A stretch of DNA of 64,000 nucleotides. Source: Plutella xylostella. Its lineage: Eukaryota > Arthropoda > Insecta > Lepidoptera > Plutellidae. The stretch covers positions 310,001-374,000 of the forward strand of contig NC_064002.1 of assembly GCF_932276165.1 (NCBI RefSeq). Direction: 5' to 3'. Below, in pieces: positions 1 through 12,067 of the stretch; position 1 is the stretch's first letter, and the number at the start of each line of letters is the position of its first letter. The translations under genes were made by a program, and so were the position numbers. Under the pieces are notes generated by a model. The model searched no databases and had not been told where the DNA came from. It worked only from the letters and a program-made list of their open reading frames with translations.

Positions 1-966
1 CAACTTCAACATCATCCCACTATCAAGTAAGACAAAGCTCTCACTATAACTGTTAAGACATCCCCCGTGCTCCGCTGATCTTAAAGGGCAGTAAAGGGAT
101 AAAAATAGTGTTCAGAAAGAGTGCGTCCGGGAGAGATGTCCCGGCTGATAGCGAGGAGTAGGTACATGCTCCGGCAGTTCCACGTCATGAGGGGATGTCG
201 GGGTGGAGTGAGGAAGGTCAGGCGATTGGGAAATGAGAGAGGTTATTGATATGTAGAAAAAAATCGACGTTTAACGACGTTACTATTTCACATTAGGTAC
301 CTACCTTTGTGAATTAAATATACGATATGTAGTAGTTTCAGGATGTCGCTAATTAAAATGTTAATTTAGGTACTTACCTTCTGAAGTTCAGCTCAATAAC
401 TATTCAGCTCAGCAACTGCAACAAAAAACTGTTAAACTCCCCAAAACTTATACGTATAAAAGGTGTAAGTACCTACCTACCTATATACGAACCGAAACGA
501 TAAACTGGCCAAATGAGCGCGTAAAAGTGCAATCCCCGTGCTCAGCCTCTCGTCTATCAGCGGGCGATTACACCGCGTCACCGAGGGCGACTTATCAATC
601 TATATTAGCTGATGTTCGTGTGAACCCGCCTTAGGGCATCGCTTCAAGATTGTTTCACTGTGTAGCCAGTCGGTGCGGGATTCATTGGACTCGAGAGTTT
701 GATTCCGGATCTGACACATTTATTATATTTGAGAATGGGTAGCAAAGTTTACATGTTAAGTTAAATCCACTTGAGGAAGAAAGAAATGAAGTAGAAGGAA
801 GTTTTTAGGGGCGAGTTTTTATATTGCTAACGTGATAAAATCTGCTGAAGGAGTGGCCGGTGATCATTGAAAGAAGGTAGAAATAGACGAGAACAATCAA
901 ATCATGTTTGGGTAACACGGTTCTGAACTAATATTTCTTTACTATCGCGACGGAAAAGGAAATAGA
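1..966. other. Non-genic stretch
   Basis: AT-rich sequence with no frame, RNA gene or complete repeat that I can recognise on either strand. Several TAGGTACCTAC-like words occur (around 296 and 470), a motif that recurs through the window. Confidence 0.6.
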
Positions 967-1095
967 TACCTACAACAAAGACACTTTAAACACTGTTTAA
1001 CAAGGTGTTTAAAACAAGATTTGACAGATTTTGTAGGCGTTTGACAGCGCTAAACATCTGTTAAATACTGTTTAAGTTTTTGTGGTAAGGCCCCT
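967..1095. mobile_element. Decayed palindromic MITE
   Basis: The right half reads CTGTTTAAGTTTTTGTGGTA then AGGCCCC. The left half (about 975-1003) is its imperfect inverse, with CACTTTAAACACTGTTTAAC. The two arms face each other across a centre carrying GACAG repeats (about 1021-1050). A short palindrome of about 130 bp without coding capacity fits a miniature inverted-repeat element. The left end has decayed, so no target duplication is visible and the superfamily cannot be assigned. Confidence 0.5.
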
Positions 1096-2868
1096 AGTAT
1101 TTGAGTATATCCAAGTAGGTACAAAACTTTACAGCCAAGTGGGTAACGAACCGCGATCACGCGAGGGCAGCAAGATTGCGCGATAGTTGGCTACTGGCGA
1201 AGTGTTTGCTCGTCGGAGGGCACAACTCCGAGAGGTGAATCTGTCTAGTAATGGATTCTTGAGTGGCTTTCCTTTGCCCTGCGATGAGGGTAGGCGATCG
1301 CTGCGGAGATATGTTTGAATAGTGGCAGTGGAGTAAGAGGATTGCCTGTGTGACACTTATTTAATAGCTCAGGATCAAGAAGGAAAAGTTTGGGCTGCGT
1401 AAACAAGTGGTGGAAGTCTTTATGCGATTAGTTGTTGGCATTTAAAACTATAAATGTTGGGTATAAGCATAATTTTTTACTGCCTATAATAAGCAATCTT
1501 ATAAAGAGGTATGTATAGATTGACCCAAAAATTGTTAGCGCAAATAATCTTTCATCCAAGAAATATAGTGAAATATCCTTTCGGCTGACAGTCCATAAGT
1601 CAATTTACTAATGATGATGATGAACCATTACACACCTGTAAGAGCGACTAATAAGTAAAATAATAGGTACTTACCTACTTGAAACTAAATTACCCTAGCT
1701 AGACTAAATTGCATACGAGTACGAATCTTTATATTCCCAGTTTCCCAGAGTTATTTTATAAATAAACAGCCCGCTATTGTCCTCTCCGCCACAAACCGCG
1801 GCGTCCACAGATGATTAGTCTCGACCGCGGCCGATGTCTCCCGGGCGCCGGACGCCGGACCGTCCGGGCCGGATCCGGATGTAAAGTCCCCTCCGCACGC
1901 TTGATGAATTGCCCTTACGCTAGTTGCGGACGGCCCACGTCTTACTGCAGTTTTGTTGGGTCCCAAAAGGCTTCGTTGTAACTATGTGAGGTTATATCAC
2001 GTTAGATTTAAAATAAATACTGAAAACATGGTGATGCCTGAAATATTAACAATAATGAGTAATCTGATGTGTTAACTCCAAAACGAAAAAAAAAGTGTAA
2101 CCCTGAAAAAGATAATTGCATCCTAATCAGCCTTTAATTTTTACGGTATAAGAACGTTTGTATTTGTCGTCAAACCAATAAAAATCCCGACGTCAACCTT
2201 GTGGCCACCGCAGCCGCAGCCCCTGCACCGCAGATGCCTTTAGGGTTACTCTACTTTTACAAAAAAACAAACAAACGTTGTCATGCAATCGCTAAATGTA
2301 ACTCAATGAGATAGAGCCCTAATCACCTCTGGGCGCTCCAAAACGTCGCCTTTTCCTTTTCCTTTAGCTACAGTGTGCCCCCGGAAGCTGGAGGCAGTCG
2401 ATACATTACGGCGGCTAATAGAATTCGACAGGAAGCCTCCGCGGACACTTGTTACGTGGCGGCGGACGCTGCCCACTGATTTATACTAATGTCCGCCATT
2501 TGTTTCTGAGGAACATTATTGTTTTAGGGCTGACATGTAGGATAGTGGGTTTTCCGAAATTTGGGTAGAGGTTGGTGTATTCACTAAGCACATTTGTGGT
2601 AGATACTATATTATCAATACTATTTTATCAAATATTTCTGTTAGCACTGCCAGAAACGCAGAATAATTATTTACCTAAGTACTTCTAGATTACTTATTTT
2701 AATTTATGTTAGTACCTTATACATTTTGTATTATTTTATAGGTATAACTCTTGGTTTGCTCTTTACAGTACAAATAAGAGTGATCTTTCTATTCATCTAT
2801 CTATATATCTATGAGACATAATATAAGAACATCATACACATGATACACATAATGTATCATCTCGGGGC
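1096..2868. other. Non-genic stretch with a small CpG-rich patch
   Basis: No supportable gene. A CpG-rich patch around 1790-1935 contains clustered CCGG words (several CCGGAC/GTCCGG and a GGATCCGG). The frame over it on the minus strand is short and composition-driven. The rest is AT-rich and featureless to me. Confidence 0.5.
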
Positions 2869-2975
2869 AGGAAGGGCCGGCTCTGTTGCCCGCTTCCGCA
2901 AGCACTCGTATGTCCCGCCCGCCCCCGCCCTAGCCGCCCAGGCCGCCCGCGCCGCCCGCCCGGCCAATGTCCACG
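2869..2975. promoter_or_regulatory. GC-rich tract with CCAAT box
   Basis: About 60 bases of near-pure C/G (2913-2972) made of CCGCCC and CCGCCCGC units, the type bound by Sp/KLF factors, immediately followed by a CCAAT box (GGCCAATG, 2962-2969). This stands out sharply from AT-rich flanks and is promoter-like. No gene start is visible on either side, so it may equally be an enhancer or unmethylated island. Confidence 0.3.
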
Positions 2976-3084
2976 CGTTGTAGAGGGGAAAACTTTTGTT
3001 TTGTCATGTGTTTGTTGATATGTGGGAAAAATGTTCGACTACTTAGTTAGTTTGGTACTTGTGCTGTCTTATTTATTGAATGTT

Positions 3085-3141
3085 CATCATCACGACCCAT
3101 CACGTCCCCACTGCTGGGGCATGGATCTCCTTCCAACGCAC
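3085..3141 (-). mobile_element. SINE tail fragment (same tail as the 5S-type SINE)
   Basis: Read on the minus strand this is GGAAGGAGATCCATGCCCCA, then a CAGTGGGGAC core, then GGGTCGTGATGATGA. It matches the 3' tail of the 5S-rRNA-derived SINE at about 30586-30643, including the GAT-repeat end. Only the tail is present, as expected of a severely 5'-truncated retroposon or of the partner LINE that shares this tail. Confidence 0.65.
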
Positions 3142-4970
3142 CTTATTTTTTTGGGTTTTTTAGGCCTAGCTTAGTAAATGTCTCCAGTTATATTCTATTA
3201 CGTTATATAAGTCAATTACATACACATAGTAATGCACTCCAACCAAGAGGGACTATATAGAGACTTAACGCAAGAAAGCTTATTGAAACATCGTTTCAAG
3301 TCATCAATAAAGTTATTCTATTATTGTAACTATTATTTACATAATAATACCAATCTTTAACCGTGAACAAATGGTCCTTCACCTTCCGAGCTCTAAATCT
3401 AACTAGCAACAATGAGTTCGAATACCCAATTCATTACCGCCTCATTACGGCGAGGCTGTAAAACATCTCTATACAATAATAACGGCGTACAGAATCCCAA
3501 TTTAAATCCGAGTCTTAGAGGATTTAGTGCGATAACGTGCCGCAGCGGAGCCGGTACAAGTAAATATGCCGGGCGGGAGCTGCACAAATAATATAGGTGC
3601 TCCGTAATACATGTACCGAAGTTTTGGATTCGATGCCTTTTACAGACAACGACTTGCGACGATAGGTCGCCAATAGTTATTCAGAGAAAAACATGAATTT
3701 GCTTTTTATAAAGTAAACACCTCCTTAACATTATTTATCATATTTTTATGGGCTGAAATATCAAACTACTTAGGTTAATTGAGTCTTTAGTTTAACACTA
3801 AGTTGATCCCAAAATTATATCATTATCTACTAAACTAAATAAATCTACTGTTCCCTCTTTATTGCGGCCAACTTTACTGTGACTACGTATCGACTTTCTC
3901 TTATCGGTTGACTCGAGTAAAACACGCAACGTGTAAAAGCCTCCAAAGTTCTCCCGACTGCTCCGAATAGAATAACTTGGTGTAGAACTCAAAACTCGAT
4001 TAATCTCGTAAACTCAGCGTCGAGTACGGCATTTACCTATACACGGCCCCAGTCGGGGCTGGCTTGTCGCAGTTTGTGTTATATGTGTAACTACATACTT
4101 ACCTAATTGGTTATGTAAATTTTCTATCGATCTTCTTCTTATCGTGTCGACGACAAACCAACAAAGTCGCTAAACAATACATGCCCAGAACTGGGCCACT
4201 GATACTGCACCATTGGTAGCGGTCATGAGCTCTTCCCGCGTACAGGCGTAGGGACACGCGGGGCATGAAGTAAGGTGCACCATAGTTTGTGGCGCTTCAC
4301 ACAAGCAGTTCAGATTTTGTAACTGATAGAGTCTATTCAATTAAATAACCTCTCAATCAATAACTAAAATGGCTATTTCAGAGAACTAACGTATATACCT
4401 ACTTAGCTACTCAACATGCTAAAGTGGCGGTGGGCCGACGATAGGTATAATCGGCGATAGAACGGATGATCGGTGGTGGGATAAAATGCTGTATAATGAA
4501 CTCCTAGGACAGAGAGACCATGGAAGACGCCTATGTCCATCAGCGAATGTCTACAGGTTAATGATGAATCAATCCAAAAATTTAAGCCTACAGTTTGGAC
4601 AAAAACGTGCATAGTTGACACCACAACTTGCGCAAATACCACACGCACCAGCACGCAGTGTTGCGCCGGAGTCAGACTATCGACTATCGATAAGCTGGCA
4701 TTGTCCGCGCATGACGAGACGAGTCGATAAAAAGATTAGTCGTTTGCGTACATAATTCGTGCGTGCCGTGAATATTAACGAGCTGTCCCCTCGCCGTGGA
4801 GCCACGTAATAGATTTTAATCGCCACTGCCCGTTGACGCCGCGACTTTTGTTTGTGGCTGTTCTGTTGGAGTTTATTTTTTTGATGTCACTGGTTGTGAA
4901 TCATAAACTGAATCAGTGGATCGTAATGTTTCATTTTTATTTTATTGCAAATCATAAACATCCTAACTAA
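3142..4970. other. Non-genic stretch
   Basis: No gene found. Both-strand short frames around 4403-4730 look like chance. A TATCGATA octamer (the DREF/BEAF-type core) sits at 4685-4692. Confidence 0.5.
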
Positions 4971-5166
4971 TATTATAAATGCGAAAGTAAATGTGTCTGT
5001 CTGTCTGTATGTCTGTCTTTCTTTTACTCTTTCACGCCAAAACTACTAAACGTATTTGAATGAAATTTGGTATACAAGACCCTGAGAAAGAACATAGGGT
5101 ACTTTTTATCCCGGAAATCCCACGGGAAAACTTTTTAATGCGAAGCGAAACTCACGGGAACAGCTA
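4971..5166 (+). mobile_element. Helitron-like non-autonomous element, copy 1
   Basis: Begins TCCTAACTAATATTATAAAT after an A, followed by GCGAAAGT, a short TCTG/TGTC repeat, a middle with TTTTTATCCCGGAA, and an end at CAGCTAT. The other copies end CAGCTAG before a T. The 5' TC, 3' CTAG and insertion between A and T are Helitron hallmarks. About 196 bp with no protein. This copy has CTAT in place of CTAG at its 3' end. Copies 2-4 are at 35124, 56419 and 60988. Confidence 0.7.
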
Positions 5167-8100
5167 TTTTCTATAATTTCTAAAATTTCTTCACTTATCA
5201 AAGTAATGCTGCAAGATACTGCAAATGGGCCGTAGTGATCATTAGATCTATACTCTAGGCACACATTGATTTCGATCTACAATATTAAAAATGTTCGACC
5301 GGTACCTATCGAATAACGAGACAAGTGCTTTATAGTCATAACTGTGCATACAACAGCAATCCTTCGCTCCAAGACTACACATCCCGCCCATTCCCAGATA
5401 AGGGAGCTTCGCCAAACAGCTTAGAGATTTGAATATTTTTATCTAGTTTATTTTCAAATATTAATGCCGTTTGCAGCATTAAGAGCATTATGGACACACC
5501 CTTGTTTATGTTTGCGAATTTGCATCACAGGGAAGTGCTTTGCATCCGCGGATCAAACAGAAGCATTATTTTAAAGTATTACGGCTCGGGCGTGGGGCGC
5601 CATCAAAGGGTCACTTCCGCTTCTGAGTGTCTATGAGTACGTGCACTCGTATCTGTCTAAAATGTGGACATCAACGATAAAGTGAAAATTCCTTACTTAT
5701 ATGTATATATTTTAGTACGAATGAATTGAATTTGTGCGAAACGCCCTCCGGTACGTTGCACCTGGTAAAGCTTACCAGCTATCTGTCTAAGGTGCAATAT
5801 CTGTCTAATGTGAATGGCCGGGGACCGAGTCTTGTGGCGCTCCTTGGGAAAGGCCACAATTTATACATGTAGGCCACATACATCAGCTATTCCACACAAT
5901 TATTATAAATAGGTATGAGGTAGTTCATTCCAAAACAGCGATACGGCTCGCGACTTATCTCGTAAGTATTTAAATTCAGTGAATAAAACGGATGGCTTGC
6001 TTGCGAATTGCGAATCACCTCTAACTACCCCTTCGAGGCTAAGCCGTGGGCAGTATAGGTATTGTAGTCCTTTCTTGCCAATTCTTCTTCGTACAAACTA
6101 ATTTACACCGAAGATGCAAAAGGAAAACTACCCCCAGGTTTAGGCAAATCAATAAAAACCCAATGCATGGGTCCGCGTATCCTACAGCCGCTACATCTAT
6201 AGCCACCGATAGTGAAGCGATGTCTGCCCATAATATTCTTTGGGGTGCATCTCATTTGGCTAAGAACCTGCCTTTGTCAACAAACTTGGGGTAGAAAATC
6301 GATATTAGCCGCAAACCGAGGCCTCTGATCGCGACTGTCTTGTCCGTGCTCATTTGTTCACTTTGCATTTTGAATTGGGATTCTAATTTCGAAACTTTTT
6401 TCTTTTGCACACTATTTTAAGGTTGTATCCTACTCGTAGTCGTAACCTAAGTATAAAATTAGGTAGCGATACTGTGTAGGTTCACTCTGAATTTCATGGA
6501 ATTGATTCTGAACACCTAATGTGTGGAGATGAAAATAGCATAAACCAGACATTATCATTCAATATTCCGGCATTCAAATCATTTTGGTTTTTAACCAAAA
6601 TTCAATCGATTATAAAGCAAAACAACGTACTCATAACTTGTCGTTGTTACTAAAGAACATAATATTATCCAAGTAGGTAAGTAGGTTTGCGAAGGCATAA
6701 TTAAATGATTACAATATCTCATTGAATAACCAGCACTATGGTAATGAGCCGTAATCACACGTTATCACTCGCGTCTACACGCTCGCCAAATGATTGATTT
6801 TTATTTATTCGCTAAATGTTTTATTAGAGTTATCGTTATACTATGCTATTTACATATTGTTTATATGTGTAATTTCTTTGGTCGGATGTATAATTAATTA
6901 TTTAATGTTATATCGTGTTAAGTATGCATATCAATGTCTAATTGAATTATCTATAAACGCGATTTACTAGTAATGAAATGAGTTCTCTTGTTCACTGGTT
7001 TTTACTACCGAAAATATTTCTTCTGCTCTACCAAAGAAAACACTAGCTCATTTTCTGGAATGCATAATAATATAAGTACTTACTACATTAAATTTATTTT
7101 TACAATTTAACAAACAATGATTCGCAAACAGTGAGCTATGCAAACTTCGCTGAAATCAATTCTCATGATATAATTTCTTTTTAAGCCATCGTGTAGCTGT
7201 TTGAGATGCGGGTGGCACACATCTCACACCTCACGCGGCTCCGGAAGTGCTATAAGCCGACTGCAGCAAGGCTGGCCGCTAATCCACGTCACTTCGGCAA
7301 TGGAAAGAAACAAATGAAGTGTTGTGACGTGCATCTGCCGACTTCATTTTAATCGCTTTATTTGAAGAGCATGCAGTTCTTATTATTATTTATGAAGCAG
7401 GTATGATCGCCTTATTCGTGTGTACAGTTGCTAGCTTTAGCTTTAATTAATTGAAATAATATTATCAACAGCTATGTAAATATTTGTTTCTGTAATTATA
7501 ATGTTCACATAGTTTTTTTGACCTACTGAATAAGTTCCAAGTTTTATCGCAATGCAAAAAGCTCTCACCGAAATGCCTTCCGAATTCAAATCAGACACCC
7601 GGCTGGTTTATTACGTCGATATGTAAATTCTGTACAGCGTCACTACCCTTATAAAGGCCCTGTTTGAATTGAAAATTTAGTTGAACGAGCGAGAGTAAGC
7701 CGCATTCAGCCAGTACGGCCACGTCTTTCAGCCAACTCGCTGCTCCTGAACGCTTTCACGCCGTGAAAAAGTTAAAATTCTAAATTTAAAAACCTGTTAC
7801 CGCCAAAATGTTCCCGTGTTTGTTTTCAGCCAGGTCTATGACCAAAGGAGGTCGTCATTGTGTGTTGTCGCTGACTTTTACTGAACTGACAATATTAGTG
7901 GTCGGAAAATCCCGCGTTCGTTGGAAATCGTCACGGAAACGACACGCTGAAACGATTACAGCCTGAAAAGTGACATACCACGTGGCGTTTCAATCTGTCA
8001 AAACATGACAGAGATAGAAGATCGTGGGAGGGAGAAGACATGATGGCTACCAAATAATGGAGATAAGTACGGTAAGTAAACAATAATAATATTTCCTTAA

Positions 8101-8205
8101 AGATAGCTTTTTAGTTACTTTTATAAAACGGCTGCTATACGGGTATATTTTTATGATAGACTAACATAGTAGAGGAAAAACCTAGTTATTGATTACCAGC
8201 CGCGC
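5167..8205. other. Non-genic stretch with a nested hairpin
   Basis: No gene recognised. A nested inverted repeat lies at 5756-5797: inner arms CTGGTAA/TTACCAG, outer arms TTGCACC/GGTGCAA. The decamer ATCTGTCTAA occurs three times (5651, 5781, 5799). Around 6795 there is TGATTGATTTTTATTTATT, which resembles PBC/Hox-type sites. A single CCGGAAGTG ETS site is at 7241-7249. Confidence 0.45.
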
Positions 8206-8260
8206 ACATTTGTGACGTCACGTCGATTGTCAATACGAAACAAAATGGCGGATTACGTAG
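8206..8260. promoter_or_regulatory. CRE palindrome with GC-rich context
   Basis: A full TGACGTCA at 8213-8220 in GTGACGTCACGTC context, followed by AAAATGGCGG. This is the ATF/CREB-type octamer. It is one of six in the window, where fewer than one would be expected at this base composition. No transcript start is evident. Confidence 0.35.
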
Positions 8261-10595
8261 TAGTGCACGCACGACCACAACAAACATGCTGGGAGCATTT
8301 TTATCAGTGTCCGAGTCGAAGGTGTTATGTTGTATATAAAATACATTAAGCCTAAGCAGTTGAAGCGTGTCACGCTATAACTATTGAGGAATTTAATAAA
8401 GCGTGGTATTTGTGTTTAGAAAGAGACAGCGTGACCTCATCAGACCCGGAGTGCGGAATGGCATGCAGACACTATACGTGACGGGCCGCCAGTCTGCAAC
8501 CTTATACTTTACTGCTATTGCTTACCGAATACCGACCTACAACTTTGTTTTAAATGGTTTTGATAAATTATATACCTTCTAAGAAAATTTATGTACTCAA
8601 TTATTTTTTATTTATTTTTACCAAAACTTAATTTACTTTAATCCACCGAACTTTAAGACTAACAATATCAAGTAGACTTTAATAAAGTAATTTACAGAAG
8701 TAATGAAGCCGTCCAACTCGGTAAGTAAATGATTGCAATAAACTGTGGCCGTTAAAATATAAATTAATATAGATGTGCCGACATTATACATAGCGGTGCG
8801 TCATTAGGGAACATCAACCCTTTGCAGGGGAGAGCTGGGGAAGGGCGATGGTTATTTAGTTGGTTTTCGTCACTTCTGTCTATTTATTACATAGGCTTTT
8901 AATTGGGAAAGTCTGAGGAAACTTTTGCTGATTATTTATTAATAAATGAGTCCCCCCATCCCTTTCCCCCATTGATATTTTCTGAAATACTTACCTACAG
9001 CATGCTAAGATGCAATGCTTATTTAATTTATATATATATATTGAAAAATTTACAAATTAGATATTAATTGCTAAGTTAAAGGGTACGTATGAAGGATCTA
9101 GTTTTTTATCTATTTAGTACCTAGGGTGCCTAGACACTAGACAGCTCTTACTAATAACATCTTGACTGCAACCACCAAAGACCTCACACACCTTGCCATT
9201 GCCACCCACGACACACACACGCGTATCCCGCGTCAGTCAGCCCTCAACCTGCTGGATCAGGGCATGCAGCGGGTCTTGCGGGGTCCGTAGCCCGCGGCCG
9301 ACATTACCATAACAAGCCCCCATTAGAACCCTCGCGCGGAACCCTAACGATCTTTTGTTACACTACAACTAGAATTTGACGTGCCAACGCTTCGTTTGTC
9401 AATTTCTATCGATTACTGCCGGGCCCGCGCGCCGCCGCAGGCCAATTTCGAAGGGTACGTAGGTACTATTTTTCGTCGCTAACTAGATAACAAGTGGTTT
9501 TAAATTCGTATTTGCATAATAATGCGCGTGATGAGCGGCTGGGGAGGGGGAGGGGAGGTAATGAAGTTGTCAGTGACGTCACACCAGCGACCGACTGCGA
9601 CTGTCTGTCAATATTCATTGCTGAGCGACACTCAAAGTGTTAAAGGTGTTAAAATAGTCTACAGGTTGACGTAAATAGTGCACCAACGGAATGTAGGTAG
9701 GTGTCTCAGGGGATCAATCTGAACGTTTGTTCTATGAGATTTGGAAATTCGCAAAAAAATACATATATATTCTTCTCCATAGAACCTTCACCCCCTTTCC
9801 GCTGGTCCACTATTTACGGGACATCCTGTATAAATGATACCTACTTTTGCAATAGCTACCCAACATTCATAATTTGTAGTTATGTTATTTGAGCGAGTTC
9901 CACAAAGCTTTGCAATTTACCGCTCTACTATCAGTGTTTTAACTAAAAACAAAACCAACTAATTTATATGCGGCAGTAAAACTGCAAAAAATGTTGTGTT
10001 ATTTGCGTTGATCTAACTAGGTAGTGTGCGCATCAAAAATAAACTAAACCATTTTCCTACAACACAGGAAAAACTCACAACCAGTGTGCTTTCAGCTTCA
10101 CGTGGTGGCACCACTGTCTTCATGAAAATGCCGCAAGCGAAAAATAAATAGTATCTAGATCAAACTTACTTCAGGAATCTAGGACGTATTAGACAAATAA
10201 ATGAATTATCATGACTTTCTTTATTTATTTATTGTTGAGAATGAAAATTAGGATCATGATGTAAAAGTTTCACATTTAGGTACTTATGTTTTATTTAACT
10301 ATCCAAAACAATTGGTTTAGTGTTATTTTAAAACGTTAGTACATTCCGCTTTCCCTCCACAACATGGTTTGCATTTACACCGATGTTAGTTTTTAGTCTG
10401 TGTACGGAGGCCGGGGGCGCGCGATTAAAAAAACATTTGAGATAGGCCCGTTCCGAGGCACGTGCTACAAATTATCAACATCCCATGATAAAACAAACGC
10501 ACGCGTGGTCGAAGCCAGTTAGGTGATCCGACGTATTTTGTTATTTATTATTTTCAAGCAGCTTAAAAAAATAGACGTTTTTCTAATGACAATAA
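8261..10595. other. Non-genic stretch with a GC-rich block and a second CRE
   Basis: No gene found. CpG-rich blocks occur around 9275-9300 and 9415-9445. A purine tract (GGGGAGGGGGAGGGGAGG, from 9541) is followed by a full TGACGTCA at 9574-9581. A piece around 9780-9840 ending in GGGACATCCTGTATA may be a repeat relic, but I could not identify it. Confidence 0.45.
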
Positions 10596-10608
10596 ACAAA
10601 AAAAAAAC

Positions 10609-10613
10609 AAAAA
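10609..10613 (-). terminator. RNA polymerase III terminator of the tRNA
   Basis: On the minus strand a TTTTT run begins 6 bases past the discriminator base of the tRNA, then G and a second run of ten T (10598-10607). Oligo-T is the normal polymerase III stop signal; the doubled run suggests efficient termination. Confidence 0.85.
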
Positions 10614-10619
10614 GTGATC

Positions 10620-10691
10620 TAGCAGAGCGTGGTTTCGATCCACGGACCTCTGGGTTATGGGCCCAGCACGCTTCCACTGCGCCACTCTGCT
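10620..10691 (-). tRNA. Initiator tRNA-Met (CAT)
   Basis: A 72-nt cloverleaf, CCA not encoded. The acceptor stem AGCAGAG pairs with CTCTGCT, so the first pair is A1:U72. The anticodon stem CTGGG/CCCAG has the three consecutive G:C pairs of initiators, around loop CCCATAA with anticodon CAT (plus-strand ATG at 10657-10659). The T loop reads ATCGAAA, with A54 and A60 instead of TΨ. These are the hallmarks of eukaryotic cytosolic initiator tRNA, which delivers methionine to start codons. The A box (TGGCGCAGTGG) and B box lie within the gene. There is no intron. The upstream side (about 10710-10720 on plus) carries a TATA-like TATATAC about 30 bases before the 5' end, as often seen in insect tRNA genes. 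No sign of decay, so it is probably functional. Confidence 0.97.
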
Positions 10692-11242
10692 TCGTGCCAG
10701 AAGTGGCGAAATAATAGTATATAAGCCGAAAGCGTGACTTACGCCGTTTTTGAAGACTATTTCAAGCATTTTAAAAATAGACCACGATTAGATAACGTTC
10801 TAAACTAACGGCAACCTAAGCGTGAAACTAACAAAAGTTAGTTCTTTAGAATATGCATAGATAAACAGTAGTGATAACAGGAATATACCTATTATAAATG
10901 GGACCTAGGACCAGTATCAATGGTAATCCATAGTTCACTCACTGTGTTGTATTACTCTTACAATTCATTCTAACACAACTTGACTAATAATACAATACAA
11001 ATCAAAACTCTTTGGCACTATTACAAGTGCTAACTGAAGTGTTTTCAAATACACCGTTGAAAGGTTACAATGGATGCTCAAAAATGAATTTTAATGAATA
11101 GAGTGGAGTATCAGTAGCCTGAGGCTAGGGTTAGTCACGAGTGAATAACTTTGAATGATGCTGGATGGTGCTTCGTTCTATTTCATTTGTTGAGAACCGA
11201 CGCATATGGGCCATGGGCATGAAAGTAGCTTGATCAATTCGT
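10692..11242. other. Non-genic spacer between the tRNA and the transposon
   Basis: No gene or repeat recognised. The first 30 bases include the TATA-like sequence upstream of the tRNA. Confidence 0.5.
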
Positions 11243-11246
11243 AAAC

Positions 11247-11274
11247 GGGCAGTTCTTCTTTTTAACCTACATAA
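11247..11274 (+). repeat. Left terminal inverted repeat
   Basis: 28 bases, a perfect inverse match to 13043-13070, preceded directly by the AAAC duplication. The inverted match stops after CTACATAA. Confidence 0.9.
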
Positions 11275-11797
11275 CTTAGTCTCCATCAGTTGTGAAGAAA
11301 AAATCATGAGTTTTTCAAATATTTATTTATTTATTTATATTTCAGCGTGCATTGTACTAAAAACACAACGGCTGTGCACGTTTACAAAAATATAAATTTA
11401 TATTTTTGTATTTAAAATTACGTTACAGAGTGGTAAATCCGCGTGACAGAGGTGTATTTCATACGAATCTTGGCTGTCTCCCGCCACTTCATCCTGCGCA
11501 TATTCGATAATGTTACAAAAAATATATATGACGACATAAAATATAAAAATTTATTTAAACTCCAAATATATATTTTTTAATTATTTCAGAAATATTTAGA
11601 CACCGCGTATCGGCCACCCGCAAAGTGTGACAGGAGGTGCGTGTGTTTATTCGGCGACAGCTTCGTCACGTAGGTAATTGTTAAAATAAAATACAATTAA
11701 ATTATTATTTTGTTATTTACTCATTGGTAATAACAATTACTTTGCAATCAACATATTAATATTACACTTTATGTTACTGTTTAAATGCTAATCGACT

Positions 11798-12067
11798 TTG
11801 CAACACATTTTACCCCTCTGTCACACGACAAATCTGTCACATTCTTACGAAACACTCCAACCTGAGGAAATTCATCAAAGAAAAATTGAAGAGAAACTAC
11901 ACGTTTTGGTTAAAGTAAGAAGCGAAAGGAACGTCCAATACACTTGCGCTGCATTAATAAAAAGTTTCGTTTGTGAAAAAGGTAATTTCGTGCTATTGTT
12001 CTCAAGAACAGACCATGAATGTGGTAGACTGTTTAATATGGTGGAGAATGATTTATCCGATGTTTGA
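11798..12067 (+). pseudogene. Decayed transposon open frame
   Basis: An 89-codon frame inside the 11247-13070 transposon, with no ATG at its start and ending in TGATGATAA. From about residue 18 it looks like real protein: charged helix-like EEIHQRKIEEK, then VLVKVRSERNVQYTCAALI and a run of alternating hydrophobics. A second reading frame downstream (about 12066-12138) continues with VLPASKAIKKGKS, suggesting a frameshift. The pattern (Y-x-A-x-I, then a hydrophobic strand, then V-L-P and a basic tail) recalls small Tudor/SH3-like C-terminal domains seen in lepidopteran transposon proteins. That likeness is from memory and weak. No DDE or other catalytic motif is seen, so this would be only the tail of the mobile protein. 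Confidence 0.35.

Noticed and set aside
9780..9845. Fragment ending GGGACATCCTGTATA, resembling a dispersed insect repeat
   Set aside because: Only a few dozen bases with no second copy in the window, ends or duplication; insufficient to name.
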